Counted from the stretch's first letter, positions 9,932 to 21,845 are shown. The stretch is 64,000 nt of DNA from Psychrosphaera algicola (GCF_028401425.1 NZ_JAQOMS010000002.1:2294001-2358000), one strand, 5' to 3'. Notes: generated by a model not told the origin, from the letters alone. Program-made: numbers and translations.

Positions 9932-11636
9932 TTAACTCTGCAGATAGCGTTTCCGCTTTTGGGGTTTCATTTTTTCAATGTCCACCAGCACAAATCCATC
10001 AATACAGTCTGAAAAGTCTGGGTCAACGTTATAGCTACAAAACTGGGTTCCGCCGTCGTCACACAGTTCTGAATATTGTTTATATAACGTTGGAACACTA
10101 GTGTTTTCATCTTTCATTTTTTGTTTTAGCAAGGTAAATTCGGTTTGATAGTCATCTCCATTAAAGTGAAGGCCGCTATCGGTTGGTAACAAAAATGGTG
10201 TTTTGGCATAAACAATTGGTCCACGACTGCCAAAATAGGCCTGATAAAATCGGATCAAGCTGGTTTTTGCTTCCATATTTAAGTCATTGCTGACACTGAC
10301 GGCCCCCAATAAATATCGAATATCAGGGTGTTTCGCCAAATAAGCACCAATGCCCTGCCACAAATAATCTAAACTACGTTTGCCCCAATATTTGGGTTGC
10401 ACAAAGCTTCGTCCTAGCTCTAGCCCACGTTGTACTATTTCATCCGTTAAGTGGCTTAAATCAAACAGCGTATCTGTGTATAAACCAATGTGGGAGTGAA
10501 ACTCCTTAACACGTTTGGTTGGTGCCATTCGGTATGAACCTACAATTTCGAGCTCTTCGTCATCCCATAAAATAATGTGGTCGTAGATATTGTCGTATTT
10601 GTCGATGTCTCTTCTTAAGCCTGTACCTTCACCGACCGCTCTAAATGTAAGCTCTCTAAGCCGTCCCAATTCACGCATAACCGACGAATCACTGTCGTGA
10701 GTAAAGTTGTAGATCAATTTACCATCACTGGTTGTGCCAATAAGCTCACTTAGCTTGAGTGCTGACTTCAGCTGTTTTCGATCTTCGGGGTGGGCCATAC
10801 TTTCTAATTGCTCAGAAAAAATGGGTAAGGTTTTTTCTTTGATAATTTGTATAAATGTTTCTTGAACAACTTAACGAGCTGTTTGTTCTCAACAGGAATA
10901 TTAGTATAGGTAGCGTAACTTATTGGTTTTCCAATTCTCACTCTAAGTTCTTGGTCATGTTTTTTAAACATCTCGTGAACTAGCCACAGCGTTGACACCG
11001 GTTTTGCCAGCATCGACAAACCATAAAAGAACGCAGAGTTTTTGCCATCAATATGAATGGGCAAAATTGGCGCTTGTGTTTTTTAGCAAATCGTAAAAAG
11101 CCGTTTTTCCATTTACCGTCTTTAACACCTGTTGCTGACATTCGTGACACTTCACCAGCGGGAAAGATTAACAATGCGCCACCATCGACAAGGTGATTTT
11201 CAATCGCTTTCATGTTTTCTTTGGCAGTTTTATTGCCCATGTTATTTACCGGAAGCAATAAAGGTCGCAGCGGTTTTATCGCCCACAAAATGTCGTTGGC
11301 AACCACTTTTACATCTCTTCGAATATTGCAAAACATTTTAAGTAAAACCAATCCGTCTAAGCTGCCGATTGGATGATTGGCAATTGCCACAACTTTGCCT
11401 GTCGAAGGAATATGCCTTAATTCACGATCTTTGGTGATAAACCCAAATTCGAAAAATTCTAGTGCTTGTTCGACAAAATCAACACCGACGAGATGTGGAT
11501 AAGTTTGTTCAAAACGTTGGAATTCAGATTCGTGGAAGATAAACCTTAAAAAACGCAAAAACGAGTTCTTTAAAAACGGGCTACCTGACTCAATTGCTGG
11601 GAAATTTTCCGCAACGACATTTTCTACCGAAATCAT
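9932..11636 (-). CDS. Bifunctional OlsF-like ornithine-lipid acyltransferase, two frameshifts
   Basis: Reconstructed length is about 568 residues in two domains. The N-terminal part is a lysophospholipid-type O-acyltransferase with NHPIGSLDG (five residues between His and Asp, as in the hemolysin/OlsF branch) and IFPAGEVSR. The C-terminal part is a GNAT-like N-acyltransferase resembling OlsB (LRELTFRAVGEGTG, ELGRSFVQPKYWGKRSLDYLW). In the known OlsF, the C-terminal domain N-acylates ornithine and the N-terminal domain adds the second acyl chain, giving ornithine lipid. Frames break near 11075 (A run; restores HKAPILPIHIDG) and near 10812 (T run; restores PFFSEQLESMAHPED). Because of the second break, two separate genes remain a possible reading, but the repaired frame is continuous. 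Confidence 0.72.
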
Positions 11637-11770
11637 ATTTTACATTCCATAACTACATTACCTCGTCAATGTAGTCTGCCAAAATGACAGTTCCGTGACC
11701 GTAACATTGCAACGAGATGAAAGTTGTCAAATTGAAATATAACGCAGATTATCGCGGCAAATTTATCCTG

Positions 11771-12178
11771 CTAATCATTGGCGGCTTTTAGCTCTACAGT
11801 ATTGCCATCAGGGTCCTGAATATAAATGGAGGGGCCATATCCGCCGGCGCCATACCGAACTTCAAACCGCGGAGGAGACTGGGAGTGTGTTTTTATATGT
11901 TGACTGATTTGCTCTATTGTAGCGTCAGCTACAGTTAAGCAAAAATGATCGAGATTAACGGGTTTACATGGCGCACCACCACCTTCTCGACCAAGCTCGC
12001 CTGATATATCGATAATATCAATTAACGAATGACCCGCACGCAATTGTATCAAGCCCAATTCTTCTGTTCTATCACGCTCAATTGGGCAGTTTAAAATGTC
12101 AGAATAAAATGAAACAAGACCCGACAAGTTATTGGTACGAAGTACAATATGATCAATCCCAATGATATTAAGTGCCAT
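11771..12178 (-). CDS. VOC-family (glyoxalase/dioxygenase-like) protein
   Basis: Intact 135-residue single VOC domain. It starts with the usual beta strand IIGIDHIVLRT, has the second-half strand VNLDHFCLTV, and ends with IYIQDPDGNTVELKA. His10, the His of LDHF and the Glu of VEL are likely metal ligands. Proteins of this type are often annotated glyoxalase or lactoylglutathione lyase, but the substrate cannot be read from the sequence. It is a monocistronic-looking gene between the acyltransferase and the glyoxylate-shunt genes. Confidence 0.8.
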   Translation of the reverse strand: MALNIIGIDHIVLRTNNLSGLVSFYSDILNCPIERDRTEELGLIQLRAGHSLIDIIDISGELGREGGGAPCKPVNLDHFCLTVADATIEQISQHIKTHSQSPPRFEVRYGAGGYGPSIYIQDPDGNTVELKAAND

Positions 12179-12263
12179 ATTAAGTTGCTCGATTTGCAGT
12201 GGGATGTTTTGAGTATAGTTGGTTTTAATTTTAACGATAAAGCGAGCTATTAATAAATTTTAA

Positions 12264-12290
12264 ACAAAAAAAGTCAGCGAATGCTGACTT
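12264..12290 (-). terminator. Rho-independent terminator of aceA
   Basis: AAGTCAGC-GAAT-GCTGACTT forms an 8-bp stem. On the minus strand the second arm runs into a seven-base T run, about 40 bp after the aceA stop. Confidence 0.8.
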
Positions 12291-12329
12291 TAAACTCATG
12301 ACAAAATGATTATTGGTTGGGAAACCAGA

Positions 12330-13927
12330 TTAGCCAAATTGATTCATTGTATTGTCGTCACCTGCAGCTTTAAGTGCTGCATCACCGGCAAAGTATTCTT
12401 TATGGTCATCACCCATATCCGAGCCCGCCATGTTTTGGTGTTTAACACACGCTATACCTTGACGGATTTCTTTACGCTGAACATTTTCTACATAACCTAA
12501 CATGCCCTAGTCACCAAAGTATTCCTTGGCTAGATTATCAGTAGACAATGCAGCAGTGTGGTACGTTGGTAGCGTAATCAAATGGTGGAAGATACCCGCT
12601 TCTTTGGCTGCGTCCGCTTGGAACGTTCTGATCTTTTCATCAGCTTCTTTTGCCAATTCTGTTGCATCATAAATTGCACTCATTAAATCTGCACGCTCGT
12701 AACCTGTTACATCTTTCCCTTCTTCAACCCATAGGCATCAAACACCTGTTCGCGGAAGTTTAGTGTCCAGTTAAACGATGGACTGTTGTTATAAACCAAT
12801 TTCGCATTTGGAACGACTTCTCTGATTCGGTTGATCATTCCACCAATTTGACCAATATGCGGTTTCTCTGTTTCAATCCACAACAGATCAGCGCCGTTTT
12901 GTAGTGATGTAATTGAATCTAGAACGCAGCGGTCTTCACCAGTTCCCGATTTAAACTGGAATAAGTTTGAAGCCAAACGTTTAGGACGCAACAACTTGCC
13001 ATCACGATTTAAAACAACATCACCATTTTTCATATCGGCAACAGAAACTTCTTCACAGTCTAAGAAGCTATTGTACTGATCACCTAAATCACCCGGTGTA
13101 TTTGTTACTGCGATTTGTTTTGTTAAACCTGCACCTAATGAATCTGTGCGGGCGACAATAACACCATCATCAACACCCAGTTCTAAAAATGCGTAACGTA
13201 CCGCTCTAATTTTTGCTAGGAAATCTTCATGGGGCACTGTGACCTTACCATCTTGGTGACCACACTGTTTCTCATCTGAAACTTGGTTTTCAATCTGAAT
13301 ACAACACGCTCCCGCTTCAATCATCTTTTTAGCGAGTAAATAAGTTGCTTCGGCATTACCAAAACCAGCATCGATATCGGCAATAATTGGTACGATGTGC
13401 GTTTGGTGATTATCAATCTCATTTTGCAATTTTTGTTCTAGTACTTGGTCACCCGCTTCACGCGCTTTATCTATTTCACGGAAGATGCCACCCATTTCAC
13501 GAGCATCGGCTTGGCGCAAAAACGTATAAAGCTCTTCAATTAGCGACGATACAGAGGTTTTCTCATGCATCGATTGATCAGGTAATGGCCCAAACTCTGA
13601 ACGAAGTGCTGCTACCATCCAACCTGATAGGTAAAGGTAACGACGGTCAGTGCTATTGAAATGTTTCTTAATAGAGATCATTTTTTGTTGGCCGATAAAT
13701 CCATGCCAGCAACCTAACGATTGAGTATATTGACTTGAATCTGCGTCATAATTTGCCATGTCTTGGCGCATAATTGCGGCTGTATATTTGGCGATGTCCA
13801 ATCCAGTCTTGAATTTATTCTGCGTACGCATTCTTGCTGCGTGCTCTGGGTTAATCGCGCTCCAGCTTTCGCCATTCTGGCTACGGATGGCTTCTAATAG
13901 TTCAATTTCATTTGTGTAAACAGACAT
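12330..13927 (-). CDS. aceA: Isocitrate lyase (long form), frameshift plus in-frame TAG
   Basis: First glyoxylate-shunt enzyme, cleaving isocitrate to succinate and glyoxylate. The active-site region DEKQCGHQDGKVTVPHEDF and the segment QIENQVSDEKQCG identify the long (about 530 residue) isocitrate lyases common in Pseudomonas and Alteromonadales. The frame breaks near 12718 in a G run (restores EEGKDVTGYERA). A TAG at 12507-12509 then interrupts KEYFGD-GMLGYV; reading CAG instead requires CCAGG for the observed CTAGG. The reading continues to GDDNTMNQFG and a TAA at 12330. The start at 13927 faces a divergent LysR gene, and the operator-like inverted repeat lies about 40 bp upstream. Confidence 0.92.
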
Positions 13928-13966
13928 AGTCGATTCCTCGAGTTGTTATTTTAATAATTGAAACTC

Positions 13967-13999
13967 AACAAGGTTTGTCGAGATAAAACAAAACTTGTT
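13967..13999. promoter_or_regulatory. Inverted repeat in the aceA/lysR divergent promoter region
   Basis: AACAAGGTTTGT (13967-13978) and ACAAAACTTGTT (13988-13999) are 12-base arms matching at 11 of 12 positions across a 9-base spacer. The repeat is 40 bp upstream of aceA and about 80 bp upstream of the regulator. A dyad of this kind between a LysR gene and its divergent target is the expected place for an operator; which protein binds is unknown. Confidence 0.45.
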
Positions 14000-14077
14000 T
14001 GCATTTGTTGATGACAACTCTAGGGTATTGCACTAGGATTCATCAAATAGATAAATCTCATTTACGGAATTCACAGC

Positions 14078-15012
14078 ATGAATATTAGTAAGATCGATCT
14101 CAATTTATTGGTATATCTAGATGTATTATTACGAGAGAAAAACGTAACTCGCTCGGCAGATCAACTTTCAATCACTCAACCTGCGATGAGCAATGGCTTA
14201 AAAAGACTTAGGGATTTGTTTTCAGATCCAATACTTGTTCGCACCTCAGAGGGCATGATGCCTACAGCCCGGGCATTGCAGTTACAACCTGTGGTCCGTG
14301 ATGTACTGTCTAAGCTTGAAGCGACAATTCAACCTGAAACCGAGTTTGATCCGCTAACTTCAAATCGCACTTTTCGAATCATGGCCAGTGATTACGCTGA
14401 AACAACATTGCTTGCTAAAGTGCTTGGCGAGCTTAGAACAAAGGCTCCTAGCCTCACTTTAGATATTGTAACGCCTTCGGATGTGAGCTTTCACGATGTA
14501 GAACTCGGTAAAGTAGACATGGCGATCAACCGGTTCGAAGAGTTGCCGTTGTCATTCCACCAAAAAGTGATTTGGTACGATACTTTCTCTTGCATGGTAA
14601 GCAACGACCATCCATGTTTGCCCGATTTTGACTTAGATAAATACTTAAGTTCAAAGCACGTTTGGGTGAGCAAAACCGGCTTTGGCGTTGGTGTAGGTAT
14701 TGATCCAAACGAAGTTCAAAAGCTTGGTTGGGTTGACGTAGAGTTGGCAAAGCTAGATAAAAAAGAGACATCAGCGTGTTTACACGGCATTACCACATGG
14801 CCATGTGGCTTGCCAAAGAACAGCAATTAATTGCAACGTTACCAACCAAAGCAACCGAGCTTTATGCCGATAACCCCATGATATGCGTGATGGACCCGCC
14901 ATTTGACATTCCGCCAATAGCCTTAAAGATGGCCTTGTCTCCACTATTGCACCACGATGTTGGGCATATTTGGTTAAGACGCCTTATCGTAGATGTAGGG
15001 GCCAAACAGTAA
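14078..15012 (+). CDS. LysR-family transcriptional regulator, frameshifted
   Basis: The N-terminal winged helix-turn-helix is clear (LNLLVYLDVLLREKNVTRSADQLSITQPAMSNGLKRLR), followed by the LysR effector domain with TFRIMASDYAETTLLAKVL. Length is about 311 codons, normal for the family. The frame breaks near 14763 in an A run; one extra A gives KKRDISVFTRHYHMAMWLA. It is transcribed away from aceA and toward glcB, with an inverted repeat in the shared promoter region. By position it probably controls the glyoxylate shunt. The inducer is unknown. Confidence 0.85.
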
Positions 15013-15168
15013 TTTGGTCATTTTGGAGCCATAAACTTGTTTAAAAGAAATACCTTAGCACCATTATTCATGTTGTGAATGACAAACATCAAAACACTAA
15101 ACTGTTTAAATATAGGCATTTCCATTTAATATCAATTGTTATCTAAATTTCCGTTGGGGTCTTATATT

Positions 15169-17365
15169 ATGCAGGACGTAGAACACATTCAATTTAACAA
15201 TCTATCGATTGACGAAGCTTTGTATCAATTCGTAAACAACTCCGTATTAAAACACTTGGGGTTACAACCAGATGCATTTTGGACGGGTTTTGAGCAGCTA
15301 CTAGGCAAACATATATCCACAAATGAGGCCTTGTTAGATAAGCGTGAAACATTGCAAAGCCAAATTGATGCGTATCATCAATCAAACCCAACATTTGAAT
15401 TTTCGGAATATAAACGCTTTTTAAGTGACATAGGCTATCTGTTACCAGAGCCAGATGGCGTTACTATCAGCCCGAAAAACGTCGACAATGAGTTGTCGGA
15501 AATTGCCGGTCCACAACTTGTTGTGCCCGTAATGAATGCGCGATATGCCCTAAATGCAGTAAATGCTCGATGGGGAAGTTTATATGATGCACTTTATGGT
15601 ACAGACGTTATTCCTCATGATACGGGGTCAGAACCTTAGCGCACATTACAATCCAATTCGCGGAGAGCAGGTTATTGCCTATGGTAGAGCCTTTTTAAAT
15701 GACATAGTGCCAATATCTGGCGCAAGTTGGGAAGATGTTTTAGGTTTTGACATTGAACTAGGCCAACTAAAACTTAAGGTTGCCGGTCAAATTGCACCAC
15801 TAGAAACCCCAACGCTATTTGCGGGATACCGTGGCCTGCCTCATGCACCAACCCATCTTTTGTTTAAACATAACAATTTGCATTTCTACATCGAAATCGA
15901 CGATACCCATATTATAGGTAAAACCGATTTAGCCCATATCAAAGACATCAAAGTTGAGTCGGCAATAAGTACAATAATGGACTGTGAAGATTCAGTTGCA
16001 GCTGTTGATGGCGAAGACAAGGTGCAAGTTTATAAAAACTGGCTTGGGTTAATGCAGGGGATTTATCAACTGAAGTAAATAAAGGGGTAAGTCAATCCTC
16101 CGCAAAATGAATCCAGATCTGCAATTTATTGGTAACAATGGCAATTCACTTAGTTTAAGTGGTCGTTCATTGATGTTTGTCCGCAATGTTGGCCACTTAA
16201 TGACAACCCCTGCAGTCTTATATAACCAAAAGAAATGCCTGAAGGCATTTTGGATGGCGTAATTACTAGCTTAGTTGGCAAAATCGATTTGCTTAAACCT
16301 GTTGATGCCACAATCAAAAATTCGCAAAAAGGGTCAATATATATCGTTAAGCCAAAAATGCATGGCCCAGAAGAAGTCGCATTTGCAAATCAATTATTTG
16401 ACGACATAGAAGACCTAATCGACGTTCCTCGCCATACCATAAAAATGGGAATTATGGACGAAGAACGTCGAACCTCTTTGAATTTGAAGGCATGTATAGG
16501 CGAAGCGGCTGAACGAGTAGTCTTTATCAATACTGGATTTTTAGACCGTACAGGTGATGAGATTCATACCAGCATGTTGGCGGGCCCATTTTTGCCAAAA
16601 GCTCAAATTAAAACTGAACCTTGGCTAGATGCTTACGAACAATCAAATGTGGCCTACGGATTAGCAACTGGGTTTCACCACGCAGCTCAGATCGGCAAAG
16701 GTATGTGGCCTATCCCAGATCATATGCAAGCCATGATGGTTGCCAAACTAGCCCACCCTCAAGCTGGAGCAACAACAGCGTGGGTGCCTTCGCCAACGGC
16801 AGCCACGTTACATGCATTGCATTATCACAAAATCAATGTTGGGTCGGTCCAGGAGTCGCTACTGACACGCTGTAAGTCAAATATTGATCAGATCCTGCAA
16901 ATACCTTTGTTGCAAGATGAAGAACAACTTACACAAACCGAGATCACCGCTGAAATCGAAAATAATGCTCAGGGAATTCTCGGTTATGTGGTTCGGTGGG
17001 TTGACCAAGGTGTTGGTTGCTCTAAAGTGCCAGACATTAATAATGTGGGCTTAATGGAAGATCGGGCGACATGTCGTATATCAAGCCAACATATCACCAA
17101 CTGGCTACATCACGGCTTATGCAATAAACAACAGGTAGTCGACATTTTCAAAAAGATGGCGGTAATCGTAGACAAACAAAACCACAATGACAAAAGTTAT
17201 GTTTCTATGGCGCCTCATTTTGACTCGTCCATAGCTTTTAATGCTGCATTAAATCTTGTATTAGAGGGAACGACACAACCTAGTGGTTATACTGAACCTT
17301 TGTTACATCAAGCTCGATTAGCTAAAAAACAAGCGCAAGCTACACCCGCTCAAATGGCTGGTTAA
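15169..17365 (+). CDS. glcB: Malate synthase G, several frameshifts
   Basis: Second glyoxylate-shunt enzyme, condensing glyoxylate with acetyl-CoA. The segments PVMNARYALNAVNARWGSLYDALYGTDVI, GLMQGDLSTEV and MNPDLQFIGNNG are typical of the roughly 720-residue G isoform; the reconstruction is about 732 codons from the ATG at 15169. Breaks occur at 15634-15639 (CCTTAG for CCTGG; restores EPGAHYNPIRGEQV), at about 16058 and 16085 (G runs; restore MQGDLSTEVNKGGKS) and near 16229 (A run; restores NQKEMPEGILDG). With aceA it makes up a complete glyoxylate shunt, allowing growth on acetate or fatty acids. A terminator follows 28 bp downstream. Confidence 0.92.
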
Positions 17366-17393
17366 TCATAGTAAATGACCAATCGCTAACACT

Positions 17394-17420
17394 AAAATGG
17401 GGTCACTGTGGCCCCATTTT
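17394..17420 (+). terminator. Bidirectional terminator after glcB
   Basis: AAAATGGGG and CCCCATTTT form a 9-bp stem between convergent glcB and the chemoreceptor gene. The T-rich ends on both strands suit termination in both directions. Confidence 0.75.
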
Positions 17421-17450
17421 ATTCATTTAATATACCTGCCCTTGAGCTCA

Positions 17451-19332
17451 CTAAGACACTTTATATCGCTCAATTTCTTCATGTAATATTGCTGCTTGCT
17501 TAGCAATATCTTGGCTTGCTTCAGCATTCGTCGCTGCACTCATTTGACTGCGTTCGGCAATATCTCGTATTTGAATAACGTGTTTACTCATTTCTGTCGC
17601 GACTTCATCTTGCTCCTGCAATGAATTGGAAATTTGGCTATTCATATCCACCACTTCCTGCACGTGACTTGAAATCAACTTAAGCGACTCCCCGCACGGT
17701 TAGCTTGCTCTGAACATTCAATTCCGTATTTATGGCACTGTGTCACAACAGCAACGATAGTCTGAGTACTCGTCTGCAAAGAATTAATGATAGTTTCAAT
17801 TTCACTTGTGGACTCTTGTGTACGCATCGCAAGATTTCTAACTTCATCGGCAACCACAGCAAAACCCCGACCTTGTTCTCCAGCACGCGCAGCTTCAATC
17901 GCTGCATTCAACGCCAATAAGTTTGTTTGCTCAGCAATCCCCCGGATAGCGTCTGAAACAGTACCAATTGATTGACTGTCTTGTTCTAGTTTTTCAATTT
18001 GTGATAAGGCTTCCTGTAACTGACTGGCCAGTTCGTTAATATTTTTCGACGTCTGTTCAACCTCGTTCGAGCCACTATCAGCTAATTCTCCGGTTTTATT
18101 TGCGGTCGCTGTGGCTAATTGGGTATTTTGATGAATATCTGAAACTGTTGCCTGCATTTCGGCGCCTGATGTCGCGACCATATCACTTTCTTGGAACTGC
18201 TTTTCCATCCCATCTAAAGTATCTTGGGCATTCTCGGCAAGTTCTACCGTGGCATTATCCAATGTAGTTAACGCCTTATTTACGTTGTAAATTAAATGTT
18301 TAAAATCACTTATGAGCGTATTAACATCCTCACCTAACTCAACCAGTTCGTCTTTACCTTTTGTTTTAACAAGTAAGGTAAGATCTTTTTAGTTCGTATA
18401 TGAGAGATTGCATTTCTAACCGCCAATATTGGACTAATAATGCTCTGACTCGTGTAATAAACAACTACCATGACAAAAATCATAGCGCCGATAAAGACGA
18501 TAATAGCCGTAATCGTTGCGGTACTAATTGCCTGCTCTAGGCTAGTTTCAAGTTTGCTTTTAATCGCACTCAAGCTGTCTTCAGTTTGCGTTATCGTCCC
18601 ACGCAGTTGACCTAAAAGGCCAGACTGCGCGTTTAAACCAATCGCTTTTTCCGCTTTCGCTAGGTTTAAAAATTTTTCTTTATAGATATCCAAAGACGCT
18701 TTAATTCGGGTTGCGGTGTCGCCCGTTAGATCGGCATTATCTATGTCTTTATAAAAATGCGTCATTTGTTCGTCAAATACCGCAAGGTACTTGGCATCTC
18801 GACGTAACATAAAATCTTTTTCTGTCCGGCGTAATTGCAACATATCAACCAATAATCTATGAGTCTGATTACTATTTAAAATATCCTCGACATCATGCAC
18901 AGCATTTCGTAGTTCGCCATATAATCCATCTTTTGAATCCAAGCCGACTTTCTGTTGAAACTGACTCACTTCGACAAACTGCTTCGTGTAGAGCTCAGAT
19001 ATTTGAGCAAAGGTGTCTAGTTCGGATGCTTTAATACCCAAATCAGAGGTCATAACACCTAGTTCTGCAATTTGTTTTGATAAAAGAGCAGAATTCTTAG
19101 TAAACAAATCGACGTATTTAAGCTCTTTTCTCGCGAGAAAATCTTTTTCATTTCGACGTAACATTAATACTTGAGAATTTAGCGACTCCACCTTTACTAG
19201 CGCTTGTCCCAAATCATTCATTTTAGTTAGGTTAATCAGCATCAAAGCAAATAGCGTAAGTAAAGCCAGAGCAATCACGACTGCGTTTACCTGCAGGCGC
19301 GCTCTGATAGTTAAATTTGTCAATAAGTTCAT
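17451..19332 (-). CDS. Methyl-accepting chemotaxis protein with HBM-type sensor domain, frameshifted
   Basis: Chemoreceptor of about 627 residues. An N-terminal membrane helix is followed by a periplasmic helical bimodular (HBM) domain with two repeats of the LRRNEKDFLAR / LRRTEKDFMLR signature, a second membrane helix (TITAIIVFIGAMIFVMVVVYY), a HAMP region and the cytoplasmic signalling domain. The conserved hairpin tip is present (IAEQTNLLALNAAIEAARAGEQGRGFAVVADEVR). Known HBM receptors bind small carboxylates such as TCA intermediates, but the ligand here is unknown. Frames break near 18388 (A run at the HAMP start; restores RTKKDLTLLVKTKGKDEL) and near 17690 (G run; restores NRAGESLKLISSH). 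Confidence 0.88.
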
Positions 19333-19598
19333 ATAGAAGCCTTTCTATAAAGTTTTAGATTTAGGATGGTATTAGTTAAGCTTTATCGGACTATTTTAGT
19401 CAGTCATTAATCGAAATGATGTCCTAATTCAATTTAGTGCAACTTCATTTAGGTATAACAAATATTACCGATCTTTCTAGTTCACCTAACAAAAAAACTA
19501 GTTTTATAGGAAAGTTCAAGCATATATGGCGTTATTCAATTGTAATATCAGCGGCTTTGGCGTATAAAAATCATACTTATTATAGGGGTAGTTATCTA

Positions 19599-20425
19599 AT
19601 GAAAGTTACGTTTTATGGTGTTCGGGGTTCGGTTCCAACGCTAGGAAGGAAACCAGCCGCTATGGAGGCAATACGCCTTGCACCGTACTGGAAAGTAATA
19701 ATGGCCAAAAGCTAATATTAGATGCGGGCACAGGTTTACGGATCGCCAGTTGTGAATTTAGCGATTACCCACTGCCAATCAATATTTTGTTGAGTCACCA
19801 TCACTGGGACCATATACAGGGATTTCCGTTTTTCTCGCCTGTCTTTAAAAAGAACAGTCAAATCACCATTTACCCCGGCCAAACCGATACTCAGCACGAT
19901 ACGGCGATATTAGACCAAATGTCCAAAAGTTATTTCCCGGTTAAATATCATCAAGTCCCTTCGACAATTACGATAAAAAAGACAGATTTTTCAGAAGGAT
20001 ACGACATTGGTGACTTTCATATTCAGTCGATGAAAATGAATCATCCGGACGGTGGCACAGCCTTTAGGATATTTTGTGACAATAAGCTGTTAATATACGC
20101 GACTGACAACGAGTTATTAGCCCCTGAAAGTCATAATAAACATGGCGTCCAAGATTGGGTTAAATTTTGCGAAAACTCAGATATGTTAATTCATGATGCA
20201 CAATATTTAGCACATGAAATGAATGATAAACTTGGTTGGGGTCATTCATCCATTGATGAAACACTAAACTTAGCAGAGTTGGCTAACGTTAAGCTATTGT
20301 GTTTATTTAGCCACGACCCACTAAGAACAGATGATCAGCTTGATGATTTAACGGCAAGAATACTCGGTGAGAAACCACCTTATAGTTTCTTTTTTGCAAA
20401 AGAAGGGAGGAGCCTTACTTTATAA
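19599..20425 (+). CDS. MBL-fold metallo-hydrolase, copy 1, frameshifted
   Basis: Metallo-beta-lactamase-fold protein of about 275 residues. It begins MKVTFYGVRGSVPT, has YGGNTPC, LILDAGTGLR, the HxHxDH zinc motif in LSHHHWDHIQGFPFF, ATDNE and GWGHSS. The ATG at 19599 has a GGGGTAG ribosome site. The frame breaks near 19652 (A run), and CTAGG at 19641-19645 should probably read CCAGG (Pro-Gly) by comparison with copy 2 at 40116. Relatives often sit next to GAF, HD-GYP or cyclase genes, which suggests a phosphodiesterase-type role; the substrate is unknown. It is the first gene of the surface-protein locus and starts 49 bp before the next gene. Confidence 0.78.
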
Positions 20426-20474
20426 AAGGCTCAATCAAATTTGGTAACTAATTGAAAATAATTCTAGGTTTAAA

Positions 20475-21845
20475 ATGTTAAAAAGTATGGCAAGGATATA
20501 TTGTTTAATCGCTGCTTTAGGGATGACTGCACAACTACATGCGGAACAGCCCTCTTTTACCGAAGTGATAAAACAACTTAATTCATTATTAAAAGCCAAA
20601 GATTATATTGCTGCATATCAATATGGTGACGACCAAACCTTTGAATACGGTGGTGACCCTGAATTTGATTTATTAGTTGGTTTAGCGGCCTACGGCAGTG
20701 AAAAATATCAAGAAGCAGTTTTTGCTTTTGAACGGGTTTTATTAACTAAACCAGGTTCTTATTTGAGTCGCTACTATTTAGCCTCTAGTTATCTAAAAGT
20801 AGATAACCTTCATGCCGCAGCCGCCGAGTTAGAGCGCCTATTAACACGCCCGTTAACCCAAACACAACGCGAAAAAACAGAAGCTTTACATAACCGTGTT
20901 GAAAGAATTTTAGTCAATCGAAATTTAACCTGGTATCAGCAAGTATCTTCAAGTATTGCATATGATAACAACGTAAATAGCGGTACAGACCAAAAAACGA
21001 TTACATTACCTAATATCGGCGAGATTCAATTATTTGACACTTCAAGAGCAACACGTGACTTGAGTTATTCTGTAAATTATATGGCAGGATATCAGCACCC
21101 TATCAGCCAATATCAATGGTTAAAAATTGATGTATTGGCAAGCTATTTTGGCTATGCACAGCAAACTCAATATCAACGTTTTCAAGCTGGGTTTAATCTC
21201 GCCTATGAGCAAGAATTGTTGCGTGGAAAAGTATCAGTCGCAGGTTTTTCTCGGCCACTGTGGCGTGAGGTTGAACAAGCCACAAGTGTTGAAGACTTAA
21301 CGGGCAATGTTGAAAAAGAAATAGGGCCTTACCGCACAGAGAATGGTATTTCGTTATTTTTTCAGAAGAACACCAGTCGCAAAACCAGTTATCGTTTAGG
21401 CGGTAACTATTCAAAAATAGCCAATGATGTTAATCCCCAGCTAGACATGACACGAACCAAAATTAGTGGTTCGTTCCAATACAAAACAAAGCTACTGCAC
21501 ACCATAATTGGACATTGGCAACAAGATGTTACCGATGATCAAGCAAGTAATTACAATAGTAAAGACACTATGGGTGTTACATACCAAGTCACTTGGCCAA
21601 TCACCAATACCTTAGTTAGCAACAGTTATATCATGGTTGAAAACCACAAGTATGACGACGAGCACCCACTATTTAAAGAAGTAAGAGATGAGGTAATGAC
21701 TGCCTTATCTTCACAGCTGCTGTTTAATTCATCAGATAAGCTACAATTAAAGCTCTCGATAAATGTACAGAACAAAGAGAGTAATGTAGAGCTATTTAGT
21801 TACGACCGCTTGGAAGTGGCCGGCAGTTGGCAATATCGATTTTAG
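20475..21845 (+). CDS. TPR-containing outer-membrane beta-barrel protein (Slam/DUF560-like)
   Basis: Intact, 456 residues. A signal peptide (cleavage near QLHAEQ) is followed by about 120 residues of TPR-like helices (FDLLVGLAAYGSEKYQEAVFAFERVLL, YLSRYYLASSYLKVDNLHAAAAELERLL). From residue 160 the pattern is alternating amphipathic beta strands, starting SSSIAYDNNVNSGTD and ending WQYRF with the C-terminal Phe of outer-membrane barrels. This layout resembles surface lipoprotein assembly modulators (Slam, DUF560), which move lipoproteins to the cell surface. It is followed within 9 bp by the FecR-domain gene and then by a giant lipoprotein, so a role in their display is plausible but inferred. 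Confidence 0.65.
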   Translation: MLKSMARIYCLIAALGMTAQLHAEQPSFTEVIKQLNSLLKAKDYIAAYQYGDDQTFEYGGDPEFDLLVGLAAYGSEKYQEAVFAFERVLLTKPGSYLSRYYLASSYLKVDNLHAAAAELERLLTRPLTQTQREKTEALHNRVERILVNRNLTWYQQVSSSIAYDNNVNSGTDQKTITLPNIGEIQLFDTSRATRDLSYSVNYMAGYQHPISQYQWLKIDVLASYFGYAQQTQYQRFQAGFNLAYEQELLRGKVSVAGFSRPLWREVEQATSVEDLTGNVEKEIGPYRTENGISLFFQKNTSRKTSYRLGGNYSKIANDVNPQLDMTRTKISGSFQYKTKLLHTIIGHWQQDVTDDQASNYNSKDTMGVTYQVTWPITNTLVSNSYIMVENHKYDDEHPLFKEVRDEVMTALSSQLLFNSSDKLQLKLSINVQNKESNVELFSYDRLEVAGSWQYRF

